This document shows positions 1 to 8,988 of a stretch of DNA of 64,000 nucleotides, in pieces (within the stretch, counting starts at the first letter, position 1; each line of letters opens with the position of its first letter). Below the pieces are notes generated by a model. The model saw only the letters and a list, made by a program, of their open reading frames with translations. It had not been told where the DNA came from and ran no database searches. This DNA is from Prosopocoilus inquinatus (Eukaryota; Arthropoda; Insecta; Coleoptera; Lucanidae), in contig CM069874.1 of assembly GCA_036172665.1 (NCBI GenBank), positions 54,232,707-54,296,706 on the forward strand, written 5' to 3'. Position numbers and translations under genes: made by a program.

Positions 1-69
1 ATTTAACTTTCTACAGGCAGTTTAATAGAGTATATATAATAATAATAGAGTAATAGAATTGAAGAAAAA

Positions 70-97
70 CGTTTCGTCTTCCCACGACCATCATCAG
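70..97 (-). ncRNA. hammerhead-ribozyme-like core motif
   Basis: Read on the minus strand, the segment starts with CTGATGA, then one extra T, then a short stem (GTC ... GAC around a 7-nt loop) and then GAAACG. This order (CUGANGA, stem II, GAAA) is the conserved hammerhead core. The extra base before stem II recurs in the other such motifs in this window. Stem III and the cleavage triplet are not obvious here, so activity is doubtful. Hammerheads are known in Penelope-like element termini, and this may be a remnant of one. Confidence 0.4.
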
Positions 98-125
98 TTT
101 CGATTTTTTAAATACAACTTATGTC

Positions 126-270
126 TTTTTATTGTTCTATTCGATAGCATTTTTTCTCCTGATTACAATGATATATCATACTTAATTTTATTTAATACAT
201 AATTTCAAATTTTTTGTTCCATTTCTTATCTTTTTATTATTCTAGTCGACAGCATTTTTTCTTTTGATTT
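126..270. repeat. diverged direct repeat, ~38-bp units
   Basis: The unit at 126-163 and the unit at 233-270 share a TTTTTATT-GTTCTA-TCGA-AGCATTTTTTCT pattern with a few substitutions, about 107 bp apart. This looks like an old local duplication. No function is apparent. Confidence 0.45.
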
Positions 271-571
271 GAGTGCGTATAATACTGAATGCCTTTTTTT
301 CAAGTAAATATGACAAAAAAACTGATATCGTTTCGTCATGTTTTTCTTAATAAGTAAATTCATTTCTAACCTCTTTTTTTATTTGTTAAGTATTAGCAAC
401 AACATTCAGTTGTCGGAAGAGGAAAAGTCAATAAATATTAACTAAATGATATGAGGTGGTTAACACACAAACCAAATAAACATCAGTATAAACATATTAA
501 ATTACAAGAACAGAATAAATACGTTGAATAAAAATTATAGACGAAGAACAAGACTCTGTGAAATAAATAAA

Positions 572-766
572 TTAAAGTAAATCCTCGAAATGTCCTCCAC
601 TGCTTTCAAGACACAGATTCGTTCTTAATCCTATGTGTTGTCTAGCGTGTCGAACATGAATTCGCGAAACATTTCTGTAAGAATCTAATATTCGCCTTCT
701 TAGTTCCTCCTTATTATTTATCTTAATGCTAGTCACTGTTTCAAGGTCCAAAATATAAAGCCTACT
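572..766 (-). pseudogene. C-terminal fragment of a Tc1/mariner-group transposase
   Basis: On the minus strand this encodes an uninterrupted ~60-residue tail, containing ETVTSIKINNKEELRRRILD and later CLESSGGHFEDLL, ending at a TAA (572-574). This matches the C-terminal end common in insect Tc1-like (DUF4817-type) transposases, which finish with a CLE...GGHFE..L tail. The catalytic domain is missing; a stop lies just upstream (near 770), and the gypsy-derived inverted repeat begins at 820. It differs from the C-terminus of the transposase at 5551-6589, so it is a separate family. A relic, not a gene. Confidence 0.6.
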
Positions 767-819
767 TTATCCCGTTTAAATTATGGATGGTGGTTCCGAT
801 ATAACGTGCCAAACTTCAA

Positions 820-1090
820 CTTGATGTCTTCTTAGTGACTAAATAATGCACGTGGCGCCTCCGATCTGCCGTCGAATCAATGATCTGCAAGCTCTTGCCT
901 ACCACGGGATGCTGTCTTCGTAGCTCCTCGAAATGTCCAAAGGAATCGCTCAGGTGTTTAGGAAGAAATTTGGCCAAATCGAGGAGCTACGAAGACAGCA
1001 TCCCGTGGTAGGCAAGAGCTTGCAGATCATTGATTCGACGGCAGATCGGAGGCGCCACGTGCATTATTTAGTCACTAAGAAGACATCAAG
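820..1090. repeat. perfect 112-bp inverted repeat, 47-bp loop
   Basis: Positions 820-931 are an exact reverse complement of 979-1090. The right arm is part of the macrodomain reading frame; the left arm is the same segment inverted, which replaces the natural N-terminal coding sequence. The loop 932-978 contains the first ATG of the remaining frame. No mismatch was seen in 112 positions, so the structure is young, recently homogenised, or an artefact. Confidence 0.9.
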
Positions 1091-1634
1091 CGGTAAACCT
1101 GACTATCAAAGTATGTGGAGAGCCCTATATAGCCTGAGGAGACAGCTAATAGAGAACCATCAGATGAAGTTAGCCATCCCCAAATTGGGCTGCGGATTGG
1201 ACGGACTAGACTGGAGAGTAATTCGAAGCATGCTGGAAGTCATCTTCCACAGAACGGGAATTGAAGTCCTAGTCTGCAGCCACCACCCACAGGCAACAGT
1301 CAGCAACAGCAAAACCGTAGACTGCTACTTCTTCCAGACGGGAAGTTGCAAGAATGGGCCAGCATGTAGATTCCGACACCCTCCTTCAAGACTATCACCA
1401 GGAACATTTCGAGATGAAACGTTTTTAAGAAGGGGGCAGTGTGGCGCACCACCCGGCTTATTACGTCAAGCTCAAGGCGTCAAGAAGTCGGTTCGTTATG
1501 CGTCATTGGCTGCCACGCCACCGGGGTCTACATCGAACAGACTAGACTTTTCCGGCGATGGACAAAACTCGAATCTTCCAGCGAATTCTCTACGCTGGAA
1601 GATTCGAGTTTTGTCCATCGCCGGAAAAGTCTAG
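933..1634 (+). CDS. TARG1/OARD1-like macrodomain plus CCCH zinc finger (retrotransposon-borne, N-terminally truncated)
   Basis: Residues 1-118 match the C-terminal two thirds of the single-domain macrodomain hydrolases of the TARG1 (OARD1) type: a KGIAQVFRKKFG segment, YLVTKK (residues 45-50), KPDYQSMW, then IPKLGCGLDGLDW (82-94). In TARG1 the catalytic pair is a Lys in the xITKK motif and an Asp in GCGLD; here K49/K50 and D90 are present. A C-x7-C-x5-C-x3-H finger follows (C131, C139, C145, H149). Such enzymes remove ADP-ribose from proteins (and DNA in some contexts). The frame reads through the polypurine tract into the LTR at 1440 with no stop, so residues from ~170 are LTR-derived. The ATG at 933 lies inside the domain, so the true N-terminus is lost. 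It sits where a third ORF or a Pol C-terminal extension would be. The macrodomain assignment is firm; its role in the element is inference. Confidence 0.75.
   Translation: MSKGIAQVFRKKFGQIEELRRQHPVVGKSLQIIDSTADRRRHVHYLVTKKTSSGKPDYQSMWRALYSLRRQLIENHQMKLAIPKLGCGLDGLDWRVIRSMLEVIFHRTGIEVLVCSHHPQATVSNSKTVDCYFFQTGSCKNGPACRFRHPPSRLSPGTFRDETFLRRGQCGAPPGLLRQAQGVKKSVRYASLAATPPGSTSNRLDFSGDGQNSNLPANSLRWKIRVLSIAGKV
1427..1439 (+). promoter_or_regulatory. polypurine tract before the 3' LTR
   Basis: AAGAAGGGGGCAG lies immediately before the LTR start TGTGGCGC on the plus strand. A purine run abutting the LTR is the plus-strand primer of LTR retroelement reverse transcription. It shows that the macrodomain frame is the last coding part of the element, and that it is oriented opposite to the gag-pol part at 1737-5026. 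Confidence 0.75.
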
Positions 1635-1736
1635 TCTGTTCGATGTAGACCCCGGTGGCGTGGCAGCCAATGACGCATAACGAACCGACTTCTTGACGCC
1701 TTGAGCTTGACGTAATAAGCCGGGTGGTGCGCCACA
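1440..1736. repeat. perfect palindrome of LTR 5' ends (144-bp arms)
   Basis: Arms 1440-1583 and 1593-1736 are exact reverse complements around a 9-bp centre (1584-1592). Each arm is the first 144 nt of the LTR at 5123-5481 and differs from that LTR at two positions I could see (in the TTGTCCATC and AGTCTAGT parts), while the two arms are identical to each other. One outer end abuts the polypurine tract (1439); the other abuts pol coding sequence (1737). Confidence 0.9.
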
Positions 1737-3467
1737 CTATGTCTGCAAATCCAGGAACGTAGCGCCGATAGTAAGTGCACAGGCCAAGGAAACTCCTTAT
1801 TTGGTGTTTATTTCTGGGAGTTGGCCAGTCTTTCACCACCTAAATCTTCACAGGGTCCACGGCGATTCCGTTTCCATTAACAATGTGCCCCAGATATTCA
1901 CTTCCTTCTGGAACAGGTGACACTTCTTGAGGCTAAGCTTTAGTCCAGCTCCGCGAAGCCGCTGGAACACACCTTCCAGGTTCCTTAGGTGGTCGTCGAA
2001 CGTCTTTCCCACGACAATTATGTCGTCAAGGTACACCATGCACGTTGTCCAGGACAGACCTTTCAGAACCGTCTCCATTAACCTCTCGAATGTCGCTGGG
2101 GCATTACATAACCCGAATGGCATCACTGTGAATTGCCACAGACCCATACCAATGGAAAACGCCGTCTTTTCTCGATCTTCGGGCGCCAGCTCCACTTGCC
2201 AATATCCACTCTTTAAGTCCAAAGTTGAGAAGATCTTTGAGCCGGCCAGGGTGTCCAGGGTATCATCAATCCGTGGCAGGGGATAGCTGTCCTTCTTGGT
2301 GACATTGTTGAGTAACCGGTAGTCTACACAGAACCTGGTGGACCCATCCTTCTTCTTCACAAGCACTACTGGTGACGCCCACGGGCTGCTTGATGGTTCT
2401 ATCACATTATCCTTTTCCATCTCGCGAATAATGCGTTCCGCTTCCTAACGCTTCGCCAACGGTAATCGCCTTGGAGCTTGACGGATAGGTCTTTCTTCTC
2501 CAGTCTTTATTTTGTGTTTCACGACATCAGTTCTTCCCTTGGATCCATTTTCTACCTCGAATACATCTTGATAACGGCCGATCAGATTCTTTGCTTTTGT
2601 CTTCTGGTCTGGAGTCAATTTCTGAGCTGTTGACATAACCATTTCCCATAACTTCATTGGAACTTTCGCTTCTGGCATGTTTGTTTCAAGTTGGCGGGAG
2701 ATGGAGGACACCATGGTGCAGCTTCCCAAGATGGTTCCTTTCTTGATATTGACGGAGAAACAATTGACGTTCATCAGGCGGACAGGTACTTCCTTCTTCG
2801 CCGTCAACAACATTTTCCCAACGAGGACTCCTCTTCCAATCCTTTGATCATCAGTATTAGGTTCAACCATAATGACTTGCCCATCTTGAAAAACACCGTC
2901 CAGTTTTGCGTCGACGATAACCTCAGTCCTGCTGGGTAATACAACGTCTTCAGCGAGGACTACTCGAGCGGCCACGTCTCCTCGTTGATGTAGAACCAAC
3001 TCCTCATTATTGACCTCCATCACGCCACGCTTTAAGTCCAATTGGAACCCGTGGGCACACATGACGTCCATGCCCAAAATTGCCTCGTACTCCATATCTG
3101 CCACCAGTGCACGGTGTTTTATTGGAGTTGAACCAATGGTGATGATAACCTCTACCTCACCGTGGACAGTTGCTGATGTTCCAGTTGCAGTTTTCAGTCT
3201 CCACTTGGTCGGCTCGGTGCGTCCAGATGACTTAATGACGTCGGGTCTTAGGGTAGTCTTCGTCGCACCCGTATCCAATAACATGGTGTGAGGAATGTCA
3301 TCAATGGTAACATCCACGAAGACACTGCTGGTTAACTGCCGTAGGGATATTACTTGTTTGGCTTTCGTCTTTGGGGGCCTTTGAATACCGGTCGACGTTT
3401 GCCCCTCTGCACCGACCCGGCTTAGTTTAACTGTGGCTTCCTTGGATCCTGTCTGGGTTTTGGACAT
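1737..3467 (-). pseudogene. pol: Ty3/gypsy pol fragment: protease and reverse transcriptase
   Basis: The frame opens at 3467. An aspartic protease has LLDTGAT (D65-G67) and the distal ILGMDVM. RT follows with FSTLDLKSGYWQ, FGLCNAPATF and the catalytic YLDD (YLDDIIVVGK). Breaks: an in-frame TAG at about 2442-2444 where a Glu codon is expected, a one-base loss near 1897 shifting the frame in the EYLGH region, and a further TAG near 1845. The reading ends in the connection region (SFLGLCTYYRRYVPGFADI) at the LTR junction; RNase H, integrase and chromodomain are missing. Gag and pol overlap by 46 nt in different frames (3467-3422), consistent with ribosomal frameshifting in the intact ancestor. 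Not functional. Confidence 0.88.
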
Positions 3468-5026
3468 CGCCTACGAACATGTCCTTCCTCCTGGCAATTC
3501 CAACACACCAGCGGCTTCTTCTGCTTGAGGACCTGTTCCACAATGCGGCGAACATCCTCGGCGGTGGTATACTCCCTGGGTCGCTCCTTTATAGCAGATC
3601 CCACCTTGGCGTTAGCGGATTCTTCCTCTTCTTCCTCTTGGAAGTCCATAGCCGCTCGCACCTTGACATGCCCTCTTGAGACTCGTCTCGCCGCTTCAAA
3701 TTCCAAGGCATAAGCCAATGCGTTCTTGGACGTCTTCGGATGGGTCATTCTCAATGCCTGCTGGTTGTCTGGGTCACGGATTCCATCTATGAAGGTCTGC
3801 ACCGTCAAACATTTGAGGAATTCAACAGGAGCTGTGGGATATGTCAACTGGGCCAGACGCGCAACGTCTGCTTCAAATTCCTGAAGAGTTTCTCCGGATT
3901 TCTGACAGCGATTCCTCATCTGCGCATGGTATACCTCGGTCAGATGGGCCTGTCCGTAACGCATTTCCATCCTATTCACCAGCTTGTCGAAGTCTTCTTG
4001 TTCCTCTGGCGGCATCGTCTGTAGCACATCGATAGCGTCCCCTCTCAAGGCCACAATTAACGAAGTGGCTTTTTCGCTGGCCGTCCATCTGTTCCCCTTT
4101 GCTGCTGCTTCGAACTGTTTGAAGTAGTTGGGCCAAGAAGACTTTCCATCGAACGTTGGTGGTTTTATTTTCAATTTCGAATTTTCTGTTGGTCCTTCCA
4201 CAATTCGGGTTTCATTATTTTCTAGTGTTTCTACTGGTGGCTGATCCCCGAACACTCGCAACCCCGCCATGATTTGTTCCAGATTTTTGATTTTATTATC
4301 CTGCTGGAATATTATTTCTTCCACATTTTCTTGCAGGTTCCTTGTTTCTTCCGATATTTTTACCACTAGTTGATCTTCAAGTCCTTTTGTTTGTTCTAGA
4401 AATTTCTCGTCGAAATTTCTGGATTGCTCTCGAAATTTCTCGTCTAAGTCTCTAGATTGTTCTAACAATTTATTCTGTAATTTGTCGAAATTTCCAGCTT
4501 GTTCTAGAAGCTTCTCCTCTAAATTTCTGGATTGTTCCATTAATTTAGTTCGCAACTCGTCTTTGAAGTTTACAGATTGTTCTCGAAGTTAGTCCTTGAA
4601 ACTTCCAGATTGTTCTAGAAACTTCTCATCCAAATTTCTGGATTGTTCTCGAAGCTCGTCCTTGAAATTTCCAGATTGTTCTAGAAGTTTCTCCTCTAAA
4701 TTTCTGGATTGTTCTCGAAGCTTCTCTAAATTTCCAGACTGTTCTTGAAACTTCTCGTCCAAATTTCTGGATTGTTCTCGAAGTTCGTCCTTGAAATTTC
4801 TGGATTGTTCTCGAAGTTCATCTTTCAAGATTTTATTAAAATCGACGGGACCACACGAAATTTCGAAAAGGAAGGTCTCTGGGTCTTCACCAGCTGTCAA
4901 CAAATCGGATCGGAGACGCTGTTGAAGTGCGCCTTTCAAACCACAGGTTTCTAACTCTCGTTCTTCCAATTCGGTTTTTAATTCGGCCACTTTTAAGTCT
5001 TTCAACAACACTTTTCTCGTAGCCAT
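3422..5026 (-). pseudogene. gag: Ty3/gypsy gag with SAP domain, coiled-coil repeats and zinc knuckle
   Basis: About 534 codons. Residues ~7-42 form a SAP-type helix-loop-helix (LKDLKVAELKTELEE ... GLKGALQQRL), a DNA-binding module unusual in gag. Residues ~70-190 are a repetitive, charged array built from units like RDELREQSRNLDEKF, predicted coiled coil. A capsid-type Retrotrans_gag region follows (PPTFDGKSSWPNYFKQF, then SGETLQEFEADVARLA). The CX2CX4HX4C zinc knuckle (CWNCQEEGHVRRRC) is near the C-terminus. One in-frame TAA (about 4589-4591) falls inside the repeat array, at a position where sibling repeats have GAG or GAA, so one nonsense change explains it. The start ATG at 5026 follows the leader and primer-binding site. 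The capsid role is from the family; the SAP role is unknown. Confidence 0.85.
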
Positions 5027-5103
5027 TGTTTTTTTCCGATACTGTACTTATTAATAATCTGATTAAATTTAATTTACTTTAAATTGTTTATTTATTTGCA
5101 CAA

Positions 5104-5121
5104 ACCCGCACACCGACACCA
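5104..5121 (-). promoter_or_regulatory. probable primer-binding site
   Basis: Just after the LTR end (CGTAACA, 5123) the minus strand reads G then TGGTGTCGGTGTGCGGG. A TGG at 1-2 nt from the LTR is the usual start of a tRNA primer-binding site. The tRNA species was not assigned. Confidence 0.5.
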
Positions 5122-5122
5122 C

Positions 5123-5481
5123 TGTTACGTTTCTAGGGTTTATGTTTATTTATTTAAACGAATAAAACACTCGATAAAAACTTAACCGTAATTTAATAAA
5201 GCTTAAAAACTAATTTATTTGTAACAATTTATTTACACACTAAAAGTCTAACTGCGACGATCGCTGTTAGAATTCGACTGACTGGTGAGTCAACTTTGGC
5301 CCATTTTATATCGTTTGCGGCCGTCGCGAATTCTCTACGCTGGAAGATTCGAGTTTTGTTCATCGCCGGAAAAGTTTAGTCTGTTCGATGTAGACCCCGG
5401 TGGCGTGGCAGCCAATGACGCATAACGAACCGACTTCTTGACGCCTTGAGCTTGACGTAATAAGCCGGGTGGTGCGCCACA
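5123..5481 (-). repeat. 5' LTR of the gypsy element
   Basis: Starts TGTGGCGC on the minus strand at 5481 and ends CGTAACA at 5123, giving the TG...CA ends of an LTR. It contains a TATA box with a downstream initiator-like TCAGTC and several AATAAA-like signals. Its first ~150 nt are repeated twice in the palindrome at 1440-1736. The outer flank is AATACTTTAA; no matching target duplication was found, as expected after rearrangement. Confidence 0.8.
5276..5310 (-). promoter_or_regulatory. LTR core promoter: TATA box and initiator
   Basis: TATAAAAT (5303-5310, minus strand) is followed about 25-30 nt downstream by TCAGTC (5276-5281), the arthropod initiator consensus. The spacing fits RNA polymerase II initiation at the U3/R boundary. 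Seen in sequence; activity is inferred. Confidence 0.6.
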
Positions 5482-5550
5482 ATACTTTAACTAATTCAAA
5501 AAATGCAGAAATCTGAAAGTCAATGGTCATAAATTCACTTCACTAAATGC

Positions 5551-6589
5551 TCAAGAATATTGTCCATGTACTAATTGACAATACCCTAAACGGAACTTAA
5601 ACTCCTCTTGAACATTTTTAATTACTTCGGCGGAAATTAGCCTACACTCCTGTCTTATTCGTTCTTTCAACACCTCAATATTTTCTGGTTAGGTCTTAAA
5701 AGCTTTGCTTTTCAAGTACCCCCATAAAAAATAGTCAAGCGGTGTTAAATCCGGAGACCTGGGTGGCTATTCAAAGGGTCCTCTTCTACCAATCCGTCTG
5801 CCTGGAAATACATCATCCAGATACTCACGGACGGGTCTTGCAAAATCAGGAGGAGCACCGTCTTGTTGAAACCAGATGTTTCTATTTGGGACATCAGCTT
5901 CAACCGGATCAGGTTGCCAGAGGAGCCAAATTCGGAACCAGTTCTTCCTCTAAGAATTCTAAATATCTCGCTTCATTGAAATTTTCTTCGAAGAAAATTG
6001 GTCCTATTATTCGATCACCAACAATCCCTGCCCAAACATTGACTTTTTCTGGAAGTTGAGTGTGGCCTTCCCTCATCCAGTGTGGGTGGTTATTTGCCCA
6101 ATAAAGACAATTTTCATCAGAAAACAGGACTTTTTCTATGCTTAGAAAATTTCTGTTTAGTAGATCCGTCATTTGTTCGCAAAACTGGAGTCTTCTATCT
6201 AGATCATCTTCGGTGAGTTCCTGGAGGATTGCCATTTTATAAGGATGCAATTTTTGCGCTTCAAAAATTCTTGTCACTGACGACTGGCTACTTTCGACTT
6301 CCCTAGTTATCTGCCTAGTGGATACATGACAATTTTCTTGAACAGAGAGAAGTACATTCAATTTGACCTCCTCATTGAGCGCAATCTGACGATGATTATT
6401 GGTTTTTCTTAAATGCCCGTTTTCCCGAAACTGTTTTTCAATCTTGCTTATGGTACTTTGCGATATGGGTGGTAAATTAGGATATTTCTCTCTGAATAAG
6501 TGAATAACTTCATTTTGTGTTCTTGTCCTATCGCCGTAACCAATCATCATTAAAATTTCAATCTTGTGGGTTTCAGTTAAGTAAGGCAT
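5551..6589 (-). pseudogene. Tc1/mariner-superfamily (DUF4817-type) transposase relic
   Basis: Begins MPYLTETHKIEILMMIGYGD (6589). Residues ~1-60 and ~70-115 look like two helix-turn-helix segments. The first catalytic Asp is in FSDEN (D158). After a frameshift near 5915 (in the NLAPLW region) the frame resumes with the second catalytic Asp in WFQQDGAPPD and the third in PRSPDLTPLDYFLWGYLK, followed by a long helical tail ending at 5551. Besides the frameshift there are in-frame stops at about 5766-5768 and 5697-5699. The DDD triad and spacing fit the insect DUF4817 transposases of the Tc1/mariner superfamily. The element is broken; one probable terminal repeat is at 6904-6917. The gypsy LTR ends 70 bp beyond the C-terminus and may have removed the other end. 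Confidence 0.8.
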
Positions 6590-7336
6590 TTTGGCCGATT
6601 TTCCAACAAACGGTTTTTATCACAAGACAACAAACTAATAGTCTCCTCTCTTAATAAGAGTCGAATGCGATGCTGCTTTTTTTACTTGTTCTTAATAATT
6701 CAAATGTTTTTATAACATTATGATAGACGTCAACCCTGTTTGACAAAAACTTAGTTAATGTATGTTAAATATCTTTCAAATGACAAGGAATAAAAATTTG
6801 AAATTTGGTACGCATGTATAACTTGATACTACACTTTAAGAATAGTCATAGAAAAATAGGATTGCCATTAAAAAAAATAGTCGACGACGTCATATCTCAA
6901 ATTTGGGACACGCTGTATAAAATGTTCTTACATGAAAAAGAGCGCAATTTAAAATACTAATCGACGTGTCCCAGCATATTTCCGAAAAAGAACCTGTCTT
7001 TGTTTTACCGAATTTATTCTAAGTTAGAGACTGTCACTGTAGTTTACCAGTCATAGATGTCTAGATTACAAAACTATCGTAATACACCATAGATAAAAAG
7101 GATCTGAAAGCTATTTTCAACCTTCACGAAAATTTGCTGCAAATATTAAGTGATTTAGTTTATAATCATTCTCAAATGGCCGAAAATTAAAACTTGTTTT
7201 AATTAGACTCAGGTAATTTAAATTTCCCAATTCTGACAGATAAATCTAACTGAGTCATGATTTTAAATTATTATTACATTATTTAACATTATTTAAAATT
7301 TTCAATAATTTCAGAGTACTTAGTTTCTTGTATACA
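6590..7336. other. non-coding flank with one transposon terminus
   Basis: The upstream region of the transposase (6590-6920) ends in TTGGGACACGCTGTA (6903-6917), which resembles the outward-facing end of a Tc1/mariner-group element. From 6920 to 7336 the sequence is A/T-rich and shows no coding frame or repeat that I could match. Confidence 0.5.
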
Positions 7337-8783
7337 TACAGTGTCTTTCAAAAAGTGTGCTACAAGTGAGAATTTTTTTTATTGTCGATTTTTATTTAAA
7401 TTTATTGAGTCTGAACACTTCTGCATCCCCTAAAATCAAATTGGAAAATGTTAGATAAAATGTATCAAGAATGGTATACAGCGACAGTAAGAAATGAATA
7501 CCGCTTAAGAGTAAAGTGCCCTTATTTTACAAGATACAGGAAAAGGTCATAAGAATAAGTCGTTCAGAATTAAAAGTTATTGCCAGATATAAAATTATAG
7601 CATCCTATCTTAAAAACAAATGAAATACAATTTATTGTGAACCAGTCTTTATACAGGCTGGGCCAATAGTGCTCATTCGGTGGATAGCGCCTATATTAAT
7701 GCAGATTTTTTAAATCTGTCTTCGCTATTACTTACTTGTGATATAGGTGCATAATATAAAATTAATTACAATGATACAGGGTGTTCCGTGTGGCTGTGCC
7801 AGACCAAAGTTGTGTTTTTTTTAATGGAACATACTATATATCATGGTTTATTTCGATTCGTCTTTAAGAGTAGATAAATTTATTATAAGGATATTATGTA
7901 CTTAAACCTAATAGTTTTTAAGATATTGACATTTCAATGTAAAAAAATGCTATTGATGTTTTAGAGATTAGATGTTTATTATTTTTTGAATTTATTAAAT
8001 TCACCATTTAAATTTTTCAGTAACCTCTACGGAACAGAAAACAATTTCCGTCTCGAACATATTCCTATTATTTTATACAGGGTGATTCATAACTTCGATG
8101 TTTATTTTACTCAGTTAGTTTAAATGGAACACCCTATATTTTATTATTGAATTTAATAGGTCTCTGATTAAGCTGTACAATGATATAAGGTTCAGTATGT
8201 GTTACACAAGAAGCCTGCACACAGTAAGATGTCAAATTTGTAGATTCATAAATCAGCAATTATTCCATCTTCTAATGGAATATTTTGTCTATAATTTAGT
8301 TGATTATAATTAAAAAATCTGTATTGAGACTGTACTTTTAGTCTGTCAAAAATTTATATTTATTTCATCTGTAACAAAAAAAATGTATGCATACTTTTAT
8401 TTAATACCACCCTAGCTCCAAGCTTTCTGGTTTGTCACAGAGTTGTAATGGTTGGTAATTATGATCATTAACTGTGACTGCGACCGTCTTACTACATGTT
8501 TACCTTCTTTGCGTTACAAACCAGGGAAAAACAGAAACACCTAGTGCGAAGCAAATTCCACCAAATAATAACTGACAAAAATTCCATCTCTCCCCTCCAG
8601 GTGTCAGTTCCGTTGCCTGAGAAAGTAATGGTTAACTCCTAAGATTTTAATTTTATCAACACTATCTGATTATTTTAAATAAGACAACACCCAACAACAA
8701 CAACAACAATATCAATAAAGATACCAATAAAAATAACAGTAATAATACATAATTGAAGTTTGTTCTTGTCCGATGAAAATAGT

Positions 8784-8988
8784 AAGTAGAAAGTTTTTTT
8801 AATCTCAAACCGGACAGAAAAATGAAGGGAAACACACTCAACGTTTCGCTATAGATTTATAGCTTCGTCAGGAGCTCCTGACTAAGCTATAAATCTATAG
8901 CGAAACGTTGAGTGTGTTTCCCTTCATTTTTCTGTTCGGTTTGAGATTAAAAAAACTTTCTACTTGAGATTAAAAAAACTTTCTACTT
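8784..8988. repeat. palindromic Penelope-type terminal sequence plus 23-bp duplication
   Basis: 8784-8965 is a near-perfect palindrome centred on GGAGCTCC (8871-8878). Each arm is the terminal module also seen at 36488-36592, 39109-39212 and 63512-63612 (AAGTAGAAAG ... GTTTCGCTATAGATTTATAGC). The last 23 bp (GAGATTAAAA...CTACTT) are tandemly repeated at 8966-8988. The flank at 8750-8782 also matches the reverse of 39215-39240, so the terminal module is longer than the palindrome. Confidence 0.8.
8842..8871 (-). ncRNA. hammerhead-like motif in palindrome arm
   Basis: Minus strand: CTGACGA, one extra A, stem GCTATA-AATC-TATAGC, then GAAACG. The plus-strand copy in the other arm has CTGACTA, a change at a core position. 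The stem III/cleavage part is not convincing here. See also 36546-36575 and 39122-39151. Confidence 0.45.

Larger units (their letters stand above)
1..571. other. AT-rich non-coding segment
   Basis: No reading frame with recognisable homology is visible. The segment holds one hammerhead-like motif on the minus strand (70-97) and a diverged direct repeat (126-163 and 233-270). The rest is low-complexity A/T-rich sequence, probably decayed transposon DNA. Confidence 0.5.
820..5481 (-). mobile_element. rearranged Ty3/gypsy LTR retrotransposon
   Basis: Minus-strand order is LTR (5481-5123), primer-binding site, gag, then protease-RT up to position 1737. There the coding sequence meets an LTR terminus (TGTGGCGC) exactly. 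The LTR start then turns back on itself as a perfect palindrome (1440-1736) and continues as the opposite-strand 3' end of the element: polypurine tract and macrodomain-CCCH frame. RNase H and integrase are absent. The macrodomain part ends in a second perfect inverted repeat (820-931/979-1090). Three in-frame stops and one frameshift disable gag and pol. The direct LTR-to-interior join resembles self-integration or a nested second copy, followed by foldback. Confidence 0.8.

Noticed and set aside
1437..1740. Palindromes as true telomere-like or replication-origin structures
   Set aside because: Each palindrome arm is traceable to a transposon terminus, so no origin function is needed to explain it.
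1528..1839. Separate minus-strand protein gene
   Set aside because: Its first part is the RT connection region of pol and the rest is the LTR palindrome read through.
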